Assembly (NCBI GenBank): GCA_934541115.1
Contig: CAKTDF010000008.1
Coordinates: 1-64,000 of the forward strand
Length of the DNA stretch: 64,000 nt
Direction: 5' to 3'
DNA from: an uncultured Eubacteriales bacterium
Lineage (GTDB): Bacteria; Bacillota; Clostridia; Oscillospirales; Acutalibacteraceae
Positions 17,650-27,463 of the stretch are shown here, in pieces (within the stretch, counting starts at the first letter, position 1; each line of letters opens with the position of its first letter). Both the position numbers and the translations under genes were made by a program. The notes below the pieces were generated by a model that was given only the letters and a program-made list of their open reading frames with translations, was not told the DNA's origin and did no database searches.

Positions 17650-20600
17650 TCATGACTGATTTGGCTTTTTCTTGCTTCTTCTTAAACGTTTTTTGTGTTT
17701 TCTCTTAGCCTTTCCCTTGAGCTTAAAGTCAAACGTTCTGTTTTCAACACGATCATAAAGAGTTGAATTCAGACGGACAAGATGCTCGTCATAGCTCTGC
17801 GAAGCAGCAAGAATGATGAGCCCGCTGTCATTCGGCAAAGTAATTTCATCAAACCTTTCAGTGTTGATTTCATACATGAAAAAGTAAAGGCGTGAAGCAA
17901 CATTATCTCCGCCATTTGCATGGGTATGCGTACACTCCCACGCAAGCTTTCCGGTTTTGATAAATGCGGTTTCAGCGAGGTTATAAAGATCCCACCCGCC
18001 GATTCTTTCATTAACGGCATTGATTTTGATTGAGGCTCTAGCAGTATCGCCGAGACCGAAATCATAGGCTCTGTCGCCATAAAGACTGGCGGCAACGAAA
18101 TAAATCTTTTTGCCGTCTGTTTTAATTTTTTGTCCGTTGCAGACAAGTGCATTATATTCATCATGAACACTGCCGGTTTCAAAACGGACGCCGCAGCAAT
18201 CAATGACCTTCGGGAAAATTTCTGCCGGGATTGAAACTCCGATTGTGGGAATAGCTCCTGCGCTTCTGTCTGAGTTGAACGAGGTTGCCTTGATGTTATA
18301 CGGAAGCTTGACAACCAACTGTTCTTCTCTTGATGTAACATTGCAGGAAAGGAGAGTCAGCGCAAAGGTCTTGACTTCATACGGAGCAAGATCAAAAACA
18401 AGTCTTCCGTCAATAACGCTTGCCTTTCCGATTTCTTCCTCTGTGGCGTATACCTCACGAGCACTGAGAATACCTTTTCCAAGGAAAACCTCAACCTTAT
18501 CCGCCTTCTGACCGATAGCCTCATTGACTCTGATTATTACCTCATTAGTTTCCTCGCTCTTTTTGAGTGCGCGAACAATTACATTGCGGTTGCTGATTAC
18601 GCCGAAAGAATATTCACTTCCGAGAGCGCCACTGTGCTTATCGCTGGTGAACACAGCCATCGGCTGATTAAAGCAGCGCGCTTCAAACTGTGTATCTTCA
18701 GCAAAATCTCCCTTATGGGAATAAATAGCATAACCATAGCGGTTCAGACCAAAATCCATCATTCCCTGAACGCTGTCGTTTCGATAATAATTCTTGGGCG
18801 AATGAATGACGGTGAGTCTGAGCGTTTTGTTGTCTTTCATGATCCAGCCGTATTTTGAATCACTGAGAATTGAAACGCCGTAGTTTTTAATCGGATCGCT
18901 GATATCCGCCCATTTCTGAGCAGGTACGCTGTATAATTTTTTGTTTGCGCGTTTTCTTGAAATTGTTCCGAGACCGAGGTCAAATGTTGCGTTTTCGCTC
19001 TTTGCGGTGAGATGAAAACCATTGTGCAAAACTCGCCTGAATTCGCGCCACTCAATCTCATTGAAAACATTGACGGTTTTTCCGCCGGCTGAAAGTGATA
19101 CATAATATGTGAACGTCGATTTGCCGACGGTCTGAGTAACCTTGATGGTCGCTCTTGCCGGACCCGATTCAACAATTTCGCTGACACCCTTTTCGGCAAA
19201 TTCCCACGGATAACGCATAACCTCGTCGTAGGTCAACTCCCATGCCGGATACCTGTGGTCGCCGTTATACTTGTTAAGCTCATATCTTATCGGCTTTTCA
19301 AGAAGCTCTGTTGAATCGAGCGTTTTGTCTATTATCGAGGCAATATCACCGTTTCTGTTTATTGTAACGATATACTTATGGTTTTCAAGCATATTTCCGC
19401 TTACACGAACGCCGGTGTTCATTGTACACGGACCGTTGCTGTAAAGCACGTCAAGAACCTTGAAGCCAAGTGCCGGAACATTGACGCAGACGGTTGCCTT
19501 GATTATACTCTTATCTGCATAATTGACCTGTGACGGCAACTCGCGTCCGGATTTATCAAACACTCTGACATATTTGAATCCGACAGACGGAATGGTAATA
19601 TCAACCGGAGCCATTCGCGGTTGTTCAAGTGTATTTGAAACAACAATAGCAACACCCTTTGTCCAAGATGTATCCATGCTCTTGATAATTTCTGCGCTTG
19701 AGCCTTCAAATGCGTTGGAAAACTGATTGAGCGAAGCAATGTAATCATTCCATGAGCGTTTGTATACACGCTCAACCGATGTTCCGGTTATATCATCGTG
19801 GAAGGTGTGGGCAATAACGCGCTTCCATGCTTTTTCGAGCTCTGTTGAGGGATACTTTGCACCGCAAACATTGGAGGCAATCACAGAATTGCGCTCTGCC
19901 ATATCCGCAAGCTCCTCACTCCTTCTGTTGCAGCGCTTTGAAAATGAACGCGAAGTATAAGAACCGACACCGTGATTGGTCATGACAAGTTCATTGTTCC
20001 AAACCGGGAGGCGGCTGACAGTTGAAAGGTCAAGGGAAGAAAGATCGTCAAAAAACTCTGTGGGACTCGAAGACAGAACCTTGATTTCAGAGGAATCGTT
20101 TTCTCCGATTTCTCTTTCTACTGTCTTGACGGACTCCTCTTTCGGCGCACCGCCGACATCGCCGACTCCGTGATAACCGAATGTCCAGCCAAAATCATAG
20201 TTCTTTATATTCTTATTAAGTTTTTTCAAAAGTCTGTCATTGGTTCTGACCTTTTTGAAAGTTGTGCAATAAGACTTTGCATCAAGCGAGGCAAAAATTG
20301 ATTTTCCGTTTGAGCCGGTCCAGATGCCGATGTCAAACGGCACACCGTATGCACTGCCCCACGAGAGCTTTTGCGTAGAAAAGCCTTTGAGATTGGCGTG
20401 CTCCGCAATCGCCGGGAGTGACCAGCCAAAGCCAAAGCAGTCGGGAAGAAAAATATCATTGCTGCGAACACCGAATTTGTGTTCAAAATAGCGGTTGCCG
20501 TACAAAACATTTCTGAAAAGCAGCTCCGGAGAGGGAACGTTGACATCGCCGTTTTCATAACAACTGCCGGTCACATTCCAGCGCTTGTCTTTAATGTATT

Positions 20601-20820
20601 CCTTGAGCTTTTCGAACTTTTCCGGATAGTATTCTTCCATAAGCTCATATCGATAAGCACCCTCAAAATTAAAACGATAATGCGGGTACTTTTCAAAAAG
20701 CTCAAAGTTATCATCAAGCGTTTTCGGCAAGCACGTTTCAATCACATATTCAAAGTCCCAATTCCAGACCGTGTCAAGGTGCGCCGTTGCTATTGTATAA
20801 ATTCGTTTTTCGTCTGTCAT
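17650..20820 (-). CDS. GH38-family alpha-mannosidase
   Basis: 1056 residues, a usual length. Hydrolyses terminal alpha-mannose residues from oligosaccharides or N-glycan fragments. The family N-terminus is clear: IATAHLDTVWNWDFE with metal-binding His and Asp, then LPDCFGFGWSLPAI containing the expected catalytic nucleophile Asp, and later HTFHDDITGTS with further metal ligands. Central three-helix and C-terminal beta domains follow; the last 30 residues are Lys/Arg-rich. There is no signal peptide, so it acts in the cytoplasm on imported glycans. It lies 14 nt downstream of a membrane M28 peptidase; a shared glycoprotein-scavenging role is only inference. Confidence 0.9.
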   Translation of the reverse strand: MTDEKRIYTIATAHLDTVWNWDFEYVIETCLPKTLDDNFELFEKYPHYRFNFEGAYRYELMEEYYPEKFEKLKEYIKDKRWNVTGSCYENGDVNVPSPELLFRNVLYGNRYFEHKFGVRSNDIFLPDCFGFGWSLPAIAEHANLKGFSTQKLSWGSAYGVPFDIGIWTGSNGKSIFASLDAKSYCTTFKKVRTNDRLLKKLNKNIKNYDFGWTFGYHGVGDVGGAPKEESVKTVEREIGENDSSEIKVLSSSPTEFFDDLSSLDLSTVSRLPVWNNELVMTNHGVGSYTSRSFSKRCNRRSEELADMAERNSVIASNVCGAKYPSTELEKAWKRVIAHTFHDDITGTSVERVYKRSWNDYIASLNQFSNAFEGSSAEIIKSMDTSWTKGVAIVVSNTLEQPRMAPVDITIPSVGFKYVRVFDKSGRELPSQVNYADKSIIKATVCVNVPALGFKVLDVLYSNGPCTMNTGVRVSGNMLENHKYIVTINRNGDIASIIDKTLDSTELLEKPIRYELNKYNGDHRYPAWELTYDEVMRYPWEFAEKGVSEIVESGPARATIKVTQTVGKSTFTYYVSLSAGGKTVNVFNEIEWREFRRVLHNGFHLTAKSENATFDLGLGTISRKRANKKLYSVPAQKWADISDPIKNYGVSILSDSKYGWIMKDNKTLRLTVIHSPKNYYRNDSVQGMMDFGLNRYGYAIYSHKGDFAEDTQFEARCFNQPMAVFTSDKHSGALGSEYSFGVISNRNVIVRALKKSEETNEVIIRVNEAIGQKADKVEVFLGKGILSAREVYATEEEIGKASVIDGRLVFDLAPYEVKTFALTLLSCNVTSREEQLVVKLPYNIKATSFNSDRSAGAIPTIGVSIPAEIFPKVIDCCGVRFETGSVHDEYNALVCNGQKIKTDGKKIYFVAASLYGDRAYDFGLGDTARASIKINAVNERIGGWDLYNLAETAFIKTGKLAWECTHTHANGGDNVASRLYFFMYEINTERFDEITLPNDSGLIILAASQSYDEHLVRLNSTLYDRVENRTFDFKLKGKAKRKHKKRLRRSKKKPNQS

Positions 20821-20834
20821 ATGTTACACCTGCC

Positions 20835-22133
20835 TCACTTTTTTGCACGTTTTCTTTCGTATTCTCTGATTCCGCCTTTTTCATCATAAAGCTTTGCAGA
20901 TTCAAGACAAATATCAAGCGAAAGGTTAATGCAGTTTTCGTCAATATTGGTCCATGTATCTTCACGTGTGTGGTAATATGTTTTCGGGTCATGGTTCACA
21001 CCGCAGAAACCGCAGGCACGTATGCCGTACTTTGAAAAGCCCTCGGCGTCAACCGCTCCGGGATAAAGACCGGCGCGCTCCATCTCAATTCCGTTAGCCT
21101 TACCTGCGTCAAAAAGGAGATCGCCGACAGCCTCGCTGTCCTGAACCGTTCCTGTGCAGCCCTTGGTATAAATTTGAAGCTGCTCTATTTCTCTCATGGT
21201 GTCAAGAGTAATTGCAACGGTCTCTGTCTGCTTAAGCTCGTCACGGTGAGCCTTGGCAAAGGCAAGAGCACCACGCAGACCTGCCTCTTCACTGCCGGTT
21301 ATAAGGCAGCAGACCTCTGTGTTCTTAAAGCGAAAATCATTATCTGCCATTTCTTTCAGAACACCCATGGCAATATAGCAGGCTGAAAGGTTATCGTTGG
21401 CACCGTCAACCACAACGCGCCAGTTGATGAAGAAATACATTGCAATAAGAAACGGAATAAAAACGAACATTGCAATTCCAAGAGGTTTCCAGATACCCGT
21501 TTCAATTTCAGGAACAAAGCCGAGAGAGAACGATGAAAACAGCCTTGCAAGGGTAACAATAAAAATGAAAAACATTCCGATTATTGAACCGCCCATGACC
21601 GGAAGAAGCGTTTTCAGCTGTCCGTGAAGAGAATATGTCCATTCATTCGCCGCGTCCGCATGACCGGAAAAAATTATTCTCCTTTTCACCTCTCCGGTGG
21701 GTTTTCTTTTTGCAAAGACGTTCCTTGAAACTCTTTTAGGAAAAAGGAAATCCACAAATTTGCCATAAAAGAGAAATTCGAACAAAAACATCAGAATGCT
21801 CAAAAGCGAAAGCACCGGCGGCAGTATTGCAAAAACAAACTCGGCTGTGCCGCTGCCTGGATAAATGACCGACGGGAAAAGCCAATAGATTGCAATTGAA
21901 AGCAGACAAAACGTCACGGCAATAATGATGAAACCCATAAAAGCATGTGGATGAAGATCAAAGTCTTCCATTACCACATCATCGGCGTATTTTTCAAGCT
22001 GTGTTTTAAAATACGCCTGTGCATTGCGCTCGCTTTCCGAGCCCGGCGAACGCTTTTTAAAGTTTTCGCATACATGGCGGATTCCGTCTTTCATAAAGGC
22101 TTTTGTGCTGTCTCCTGCCCTAAAGCTGAACAT
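20835..22133 (-). CDS. M28-family metallopeptidase with inserted membrane helices
   Basis: 432 residues. M28 zinc-aminopeptidase motifs are complete: SGHADAANEW (His158, Asp160), VDGANDN (Asp243), TGSEEAGL (Glu282/283), and a C-terminal His in the NHDPKTYYHTRED region. Unusually, four hydrophobic helices interrupt the domain (about 64-85, 98-123, 176-198 and 215-237); the last two lie between the first metal ligands and Asp243. The active site should therefore sit against the membrane; which side is not clear. There is no signal peptide. It is the first gene of a pair with the GH38 mannosidase. Substrate unknown. RBS GGGGAG precedes the ATG. Confidence 0.82.
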   Translation of the reverse strand: MFSFRAGDSTKAFMKDGIRHVCENFKKRSPGSESERNAQAYFKTQLEKYADDVVMEDFDLHPHAFMGFIIIAVTFCLLSIAIYWLFPSVIYPGSGTAEFVFAILPPVLSLLSILMFLFEFLFYGKFVDFLFPKRVSRNVFAKRKPTGEVKRRIIFSGHADAANEWTYSLHGQLKTLLPVMGGSIIGMFFIFIVTLARLFSSFSLGFVPEIETGIWKPLGIAMFVFIPFLIAMYFFINWRVVVDGANDNLSACYIAMGVLKEMADNDFRFKNTEVCCLITGSEEAGLRGALAFAKAHRDELKQTETVAITLDTMREIEQLQIYTKGCTGTVQDSEAVGDLLFDAGKANGIEMERAGLYPGAVDAEGFSKYGIRACGFCGVNHDPKTYYHTREDTWTNIDENCINLSLDICLESAKLYDEKGGIREYERKRAKK

Positions 22134-22215
22134 ATCTTTCTCCCCTTTTTGATAATATCAATTCAGTTTATCATAAACAACTTAAAAATACAATAAAATC
22201 AACCGATTTTCACGT

Positions 22216-22944
22216 TCATACCGGAATAAAACTGAATGCAACGGCGAACAAAATCGTTGGGAGCATATTTGCAACGCGAATTTTTTTGTTAAACATGAGA
22301 TTCACGCCCACAACAAAAATCATCATTGAACCTACAAAGCTGATGTTCGCCACGGCAAGATCAGTCAAAATCGGCTTGACGAGACTCGCAAGCAAAGTTA
22401 TCGAGCCTTGCAGAATACCGAGCGGTATGACCGAAAAAGCCGTACCCTTACCCATTGCGCAAGCCATAACTGCAACAATCACCAAGTCAAGAACTGCTTT
22501 GGTGAACAAAGTTGAATAATCGTGGCTCAGCGCGTCCTGAATCGGCCCGATAACCGCCATGGCACCGACGCAAACAGTCAGCGAAGCGCTGACAAAGCCG
22601 GAAATAAAGCTGTTGTCATTTTCACTGCCGGTCTTTTTTCTGAGCCACTCTCCAAAACGCTCTGTCAAATGCTGTATATTGATAAGCTCGCCGACAAGCG
22701 CGCCGAGAGCAAAAGAAATAACCATAAAAACGATCTGTGCCGTTCCGTTTTCCTGTTGATTCAGTTCAATTATACGTCCTATTCCGCCGGCACCGCCGAT
22801 GAAAATAACGGCAAGCCCCATACACTGGGTTATAAGTTCACAGAAACGTTCTTTGAGTACCTTTTTAAATACGATTCCGATAACCGCGCCGACAACAACA
22901 GCCGCGCAGTTGACGATTGTTCCGAGTCCCGTCATACGGTTCAC
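22216..22944 (-). CDS. DUF554 family membrane protein
   Basis: 242 residues and about seven hydrophobic helices with short Gly-rich turns. It opens MNRMTGLGTIVNCAAVVVGA, followed by GAGGIGRI, and ends with a helix-rich NLMFNKKIRVANMLP segment, typical of DUF554 (YdfK/YqgA-like) proteins. Members are thought to be transporters, but no substrate is established. RBS GAAAGGAAAGAAGTG lies upstream. Not obviously co-transcribed with its neighbours. Confidence 0.8.
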   Translation of the reverse strand: MNRMTGLGTIVNCAAVVVGAVIGIVFKKVLKERFCELITQCMGLAVIFIGGAGGIGRIIELNQQENGTAQIVFMVISFALGALVGELINIQHLTERFGEWLRKKTGSENDNSFISGFVSASLTVCVGAMAVIGPIQDALSHDYSTLFTKAVLDLVIVAVMACAMGKGTAFSVIPLGILQGSITLLASLVKPILTDLAVANISFVGSMMIFVVGVNLMFNKKIRVANMLPTILFAVAFSFIPV

Positions 22945-23040
22945 TTCTTTCCTTTCAGCTGCAAACGATATAACAAAGCCACATTAAATCTCTGCTGCAA
23001 TAAGGTCTTGTGGCTGTCTCTTTGAGAAACATCTCAAAAT

Positions 23041-23065
23041 CAGCCGGACAATTTCTGCCCGGCTG
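23041..23065 (-). terminator. Terminator after tyrS
   Basis: CAGCCGG/CCGGCTG 7-bp stem with an 11-nt loop, followed on the minus strand by ATTTTGAG. It lies 43 nt past the tyrS stop. Confidence 0.7.
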
Positions 23066-23107
23066 AAAAAATATTTGTTCAGACAACATCTAAGTGATTG
23101 GAATTAC

Positions 23108-24334
23108 TTAGTCGATAATAAGCTTGTTAAAGACCTTTTTGCCTTTTTTGAGAATCACGTGACCTTTTTCAAACGCTGCCTTTTCAATTACAGCGGCAAA
23201 ATCGGTAACCTTTTCGTCATCAAGCGAAACGCCGCCCTGTTCAACAAGTCTTCTGCCCTCGCCTCTTGACTTGATCACGCCGGCTTTGAGCATCGCATCA
23301 ATAACGCCGATTTTTCCGTCGGCAAAATCTTCTTCACTCAAAACGGTTGTTGGCATATGCTCGAGATCTCCGCCGGCACCGAAAAGAGCCTTTGCGGCAG
23401 TCTGTGCTTTAATAGCTTCTTCTTCACCGTGAACAAGCTTTGTCAGTTCAAAAGCAAGAATTTCCTTTGCGGTGTTGAGCTGACTGCCCTCCCAGTCATT
23501 CATCTTGTCGATTTCTTCAAGAGGAAGGAATGTGAGCATACGAATACATTTGAGAACATCTGCGTCCGCAACATTGCGCCAATACTGATAGAACTCATAC
23601 GGGCTGGTTTTTTCCGGGTCAAGCCAAACTGCTCCCTTTTGTGTTTTGCCCATCTTTTTGCCCTCGGAATTGAGGAGAAGAGTGATCGTCATGGCATAGG
23701 CATCCTTGCCGAGCTTCTTTCTGATAAGCTCTGTGCCGCCGAGCATGTTGCTCCACTGATCATCGCCGCCGAACTGCATGTTGCAGCCATAGTCGGTGTA
23801 AAGACGGTAGAAATCATAGCTTTGCATGATCATGTAGTTGAACTCAAGGAACGAAAGACCCTTTTCCATTCTCTGCTTATAGCACTCTGCGCGGAGCATA
23901 TTGTTGACAGAGAAGCATGCGCCAACCTCGCGCAAAACGTCAATGTAGTTAAGGTTAAGAAGCCAGTCGGCGTTATTGACCATAAGAGCCTTTCCGTCCG
24001 AAAAATCAATAAAACGGCTCATCTGCTTTTTGAAGCAGTCGCAGTTGTGCTGAATAGTCTCAGGCGTCATCATGGTTCTCATGTCGGATCTGCCGGAGGG
24101 ATCACCGATCATTCCCGTGCCGCCGCCGATGAGTGCAATCGGCTTGTTGCCTGCCATTTGAAGTCTTTTCATCAGGCACAGAGCCATAAAGTGACCGACG
24201 TGAAGAGAATCTGCGGTGGGGTCAAAGCCGATATAAAAAACAGCTTTTCCGTTATTGACAAGCTCGCGGATCTCCTTTTCGTCTGTAACCTGCGCAATAA
24301 GACCTCGCGCAACAAGTTCGTCATATATTTGCAT
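23108..24334 (-). CDS. tyrS: Tyrosyl-tRNA synthetase
   Basis: Class I synthetase attaching tyrosine to tRNA-Tyr. 408 residues. HIGH-type motif DSLHVGHF near residue 44, and the KMSKS-type motif KMGKTQKG near 228. The C-terminal S4-like RNA-binding domain begins near 340 (IKSRGEGRRLVEQGGVS). RBS AGGAGG sits 8 nt before the ATG. It has its own promoter and, unlike alaS, no T-box: the leader is only about 50 nt. Confidence 0.95.
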   Translation of the reverse strand: MQIYDELVARGLIAQVTDEKEIRELVNNGKAVFYIGFDPTADSLHVGHFMALCLMKRLQMAGNKPIALIGGGTGMIGDPSGRSDMRTMMTPETIQHNCDCFKKQMSRFIDFSDGKALMVNNADWLLNLNYIDVLREVGACFSVNNMLRAECYKQRMEKGLSFLEFNYMIMQSYDFYRLYTDYGCNMQFGGDDQWSNMLGGTELIRKKLGKDAYAMTITLLLNSEGKKMGKTQKGAVWLDPEKTSPYEFYQYWRNVADADVLKCIRMLTFLPLEEIDKMNDWEGSQLNTAKEILAFELTKLVHGEEEAIKAQTAAKALFGAGGDLEHMPTTVLSEEDFADGKIGVIDAMLKAGVIKSRGEGRRLVEQGGVSLDDEKVTDFAAVIEKAAFEKGHVILKKGKKVFNKLIID

Positions 24335-24393
24335 TTTTATGTCCTCCTGTTTTGTTTTAACGTTTTAAAGTGTAACACTGTTCACGGTTTAAT

Positions 24394-24422
24394 ATAATAC
24401 ATGCTCAGAAAAAAATTGTCAA
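24394..24422 (-). promoter_or_regulatory. Sigma-A promoter of tyrS
   Basis: TTGACA (24417-24422), 17-nt spacer, TATTAT (24394-24399). The -35 box lies 4 nt from the recN stop codon, so recN transcripts probably read into tyrS unless terminated here. Confidence 0.88.
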
Positions 24423-24425
24423 GCA

Positions 24426-26105
24426 TCATTCTTTGCAGGAAGCGGAAAACTCAATAAGCTCTTTTGCGGAACGGAGAGTTGACTCGGTGATGATATCTCC
24501 GCCGATTATTCTTGCAAGCTCGCGCTCCCTTTCGTTTTCACTGAGCTTTTTCACTTTGGTAACGGTTTTTATTCCGTCGGTTTCCTTTTCAATGAGCAGA
24601 TGATTGTCTGCTGCCGCCGCAATTTGGGCAAGATGGGTTACGCAAATGACCTGACGACCGCGGGCAACCTGTTTGAGCTTTGCGGCAATTTTCTGTGCTG
24701 CACGTCCGCTGACTCCCGTGTCAATCTCGTCAAAAATCATAACCTCATTTCTGTCCTTGCCCGTGAGAACACAGCGTATTGCAAGCATAACTCTTGAAAG
24801 CTCGCCGCCGGACGCAATTTTTGCAAGTGGGCGCGGTTCCTGCCCTGCATTTGCACTGAACAAAAACTCAACCTCATCAAGACCGTTTTCCTGCGGCTCG
24901 GTATCTTTGAAAGAAACCGAAAAAGCCGCATGAGGCATATCAAGAAAAGTCAACTCGGAGGATATCTGCTTTTCAAAACGCAAGGCGGCTGCTTTTCTGC
25001 AGTCTGAAATTACACAACCGAGATTAAACACCTCGCTTTCTTTTTCCTTCAGCTCTTTTTCGAGCCTTGCCTTTTTTTCATCTGAAAAAGCAATTGAATC
25101 ATATTCCTCTCTTGCTTCCTCAAGCGAAGCGAGCATGTCTTCCTCAGTTTCACCGTATTTTCTTGATAGGCGATAAAGAACATCAAGACGTTCTTCAATT
25201 TCATTTATGTCAACGGGCTCTTCTTCAAACGAGTCAAGCTCTGAGGAAACCTGAGAAAGGCAGTCCTCAAGTTCATAGCGAAAACTGTCGATTGAAGATA
25301 TATAGCCCTCATAGTCGCTGTGGTAATCACTCAGCTGAGCGAGAAATGAACTGAGTGAGTAAAGCTTGTCCGCAAGGCCGGCAGTATTTTCATCGCCGGA
25401 AAGCAGACTCTTGCATGCATAAAGCGTAGTCATGATTTTTTCGCGGTTCTGAATCTTCGCTTTCTGCGCTCTGAGATTCTCGCGCTCACCGGGAACGATA
25501 TTTGCATTTTCAAGCTCGTTTATACGATATGAAAGAAAATCAAGACGACTCTGCTTGTCTGCTTCGCTGACAGAAAGAGCGTCAAGCTCCTTTCTGAGTT
25601 TTTTCATCTCATTATAAAGCTCGCGATACTGAGAAAGAAGTCCCGAGCATTCAGCAAGCTCGTCAATATAGCCAAGATGACTTTCACTTTGCAAAAGCGT
25701 CTGGCTGTCGTGCTGACCGCAAATGGTAATAAGCTCCCTTGAAAGGCGGCGCAGCATGGTTGCCGTGACGGGCTGCCCGTTGACCTTGCAGGAGCTTCTT
25801 CCGTCAAGAGAAACAACACGGCTGATGAGCAGTGAGCCGTCGCCCTCATCGTCAATATCAAGCCCCTTAAGAACAACCTCCACACTTTTCGGAATATCCT
25901 CAAAAAAGGCGGTGACCTTTGCGGTAGACTCCCCTGTTCTGACCAGTTCCTTTGAAGTACGTTCTCCGAGCACGGCATTTATTGAATCAATAACAATTGA
26001 TTTTCCGGCGCCCGTTTCACCGGTCATTATATTGAGTCCGTTTTCAAATGTAATGTTCGCCTTTTCAATGACGGCGACATTTTCAATTTTTAAATTTGTC
26101 AGCAT
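24426..26105 (-). CDS. recN: DNA repair protein RecN
   Basis: SMC-like ATPase that gathers broken DNA ends for recombinational repair. 559 residues. Walker A GETGAGKS near residue 30; a long coiled-coil middle (about 150-370); signature ASGGELSRVMLAIR and Walker B VMIFDEIDTGVSG near 440-480. Standard length and all motifs present. Last gene of the nusB-to-recN operon; the argR-recN order is widespread in Firmicutes. Confidence 0.95.
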   Translation of the reverse strand: MLTNLKIENVAVIEKANITFENGLNIMTGETGAGKSIVIDSINAVLGERTSKELVRTGESTAKVTAFFEDIPKSVEVVLKGLDIDDEGDGSLLISRVVSLDGRSSCKVNGQPVTATMLRRLSRELITICGQHDSQTLLQSESHLGYIDELAECSGLLSQYRELYNEMKKLRKELDALSVSEADKQSRLDFLSYRINELENANIVPGERENLRAQKAKIQNREKIMTTLYACKSLLSGDENTAGLADKLYSLSSFLAQLSDYHSDYEGYISSIDSFRYELEDCLSQVSSELDSFEEEPVDINEIEERLDVLYRLSRKYGETEEDMLASLEEAREEYDSIAFSDEKKARLEKELKEKESEVFNLGCVISDCRKAAALRFEKQISSELTFLDMPHAAFSVSFKDTEPQENGLDEVEFLFSANAGQEPRPLAKIASGGELSRVMLAIRCVLTGKDRNEVMIFDEIDTGVSGRAAQKIAAKLKQVARGRQVICVTHLAQIAAAADNHLLIEKETDGIKTVTKVKKLSENERERELARIIGGDIITESTLRSAKELIEFSASCKE

Positions 26106-26139
26106 AATTCTATGCCCGCCGTCCTTTCATTTAATCGGT

Positions 26140-26589
26140 TCAGCCGATGTAACCGGCAATTTTTTCGCTGAAAGCTCTTGCAGCAGCTTCGTCCCTGCAA
26201 AGGGCAAAAAATGTGTTGTCACCGGCAAGTGTGCCGACAACGGAAAGGTCAACAAGGTTATCTATCGCCTCACAGGCAGCACCCGCCATTCCGGAAATGC
26301 ACTTGACAACAACCATGTTTCCTGCATAATCAGCTCCTGTTACCGAATGAGAGAGGATAGAAAGATATTTGAGCGACATATCCTCTGCCTCGCTTTTTGC
26401 CGCAGTATACTTATATCCGCCGCCCTCAGCCGGCGATTTTAAAAGCTTGAGCGCTTTGATATCGCGCGAAACAGTTGCCTGAGTAACCTTATAGCCCAAT
26501 TCATTGAGGCGGTTCATCAACTCCTCCTGAGTTGAAATCTCCTCCCTTTCAACAAGTGAGAGTATCGCCTCGTGTCTGTTCTTTTTCAT
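26140..26589 (-). CDS. argR: Arginine repressor ArgR
   Basis: 149 residues, the standard length. The N-terminal winged helix (KKNRHEAILSLVEREEISTQEEL, then VTQATVSRDIKAL) binds ARG boxes. The C-terminal hexamerisation domain contains GTLAGDNTFF, whose Asp contacts arginine in the family. Start at 26589 is chosen because AAAGGAG lies 8 nt upstream; an in-frame ATG at 26619 overlaps nadK and adds a non-family peptide. Its operon position next to recN is conserved; its targets are elsewhere in the genome. Confidence 0.94.
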   Translation of the reverse strand: MKKNRHEAILSLVEREEISTQEELMNRLNELGYKVTQATVSRDIKALKLLKSPAEGGGYKYTAAKSEAEDMSLKYLSILSHSVTGADYAGNMVVVKCISGMAGAACEAIDNLVDLSVVGTLAGDNTFFALCRDEAAARAFSEKIAGYIG

Positions 26590-26602
26590 TTTCTCCGCTC
26601 CT

Positions 26603-27460
26603 TTATACCCGGCGTTCAATCAGCTTGTTATAAAGTATATCTGTAAAGCTGTCTGCCTTGATTCTAATTATTTTTGAATTTCTGTGGGCACGCCTGACAA
26701 GTATCTTGCTCTCAGGCGTAATTTTTATTGCGCTTTCTCCGTCACAGCTGAGAAGCGGCAGACAAAGCTCACAATTTCCGACCGAAATCTCAAGCTTTGT
26801 TTCCGGGCGAAAAATTATTGACCTTGAAAAAAGTGAATGTGTGCAAACGGGCGTGGTGATGATACTTTCAATCGACGGGTCAACCACCGGTCCGCCCGAG
26901 GAAAGCGAATATGCGGTTGAGCCGGTGGGCGTTGCAACAATGAGACCGTCGGCATGATAAAGATATGAACCGTTACCGTCATAGACAACGTTTATATCAC
27001 ACATACGCATAGAAACACCGCGCGCAATTACTACGTCATTGAGGCAGTAATTCTTGCTGACAAGACTGTCATTGATATAGTGCTCCGCGCAGAGCATCAT
27101 GCGCCTGTCAATTTCATAGCTGCCATTTGTGAGCTTTGAAAGCAGATGAAGCTCCTGCTTTTCAAGCCCGGCGAGAAAGCCGAGATTGCCGGCGTTGATA
27201 CCGAGGATCTCCTTGTCATATTTTGCCGCGTCATGGGCGGCGTGAATGAATGTTCCGTCTCCCCCAACAGCTATCAGCACGTCACAAACGGAAACCGCTT
27301 CTTCATTCGGCATAAAGCACACGTTCAGGTGAGAAAAACGTTCTTTCAGTTCATCGGGCATGAGTATCTGCGCTCCGAGTCTTTTCAGTTCCGCAACAAC
27401 ATTGCAGGTAACCTCAAAAGCATGGGAACGGGTAAGGTTGACATGGAAAGCAATTTTCAT
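26603..27460 (-). CDS. nadK: NAD kinase
   Basis: Phosphorylates NAD+ to NADP+. 285 residues. The diagnostic GGDGTFIHA is near residue 67, the second conserved region is LNDVVIARG, and the nucleotide-binding stretch GLIVATPTGSTAYSLSSGGPVV lies near 170-190. It is within the operon, 3 nt after the tlyA stop, so translational coupling is likely. Confidence 0.95.
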   Translation of the reverse strand: MKIAFHVNLTRSHAFEVTCNVVAELKRLGAQILMPDELKERFSHLNVCFMPNEEAVSVCDVLIAVGGDGTFIHAAHDAAKYDKEILGINAGNLGFLAGLEKQELHLLSKLTNGSYEIDRRMMLCAEHYINDSLVSKNYCLNDVVIARGVSMRMCDINVVYDGNGSYLYHADGLIVATPTGSTAYSLSSGGPVVDPSIESIITTPVCTHSLFSRSIIFRPETKLEISVGNCELCLPLLSCDGESAIKITPESKILVRRAHRNSKIIRIKADSFTDILYNKLIERRV

Positions 27461-27463
27461 CAG

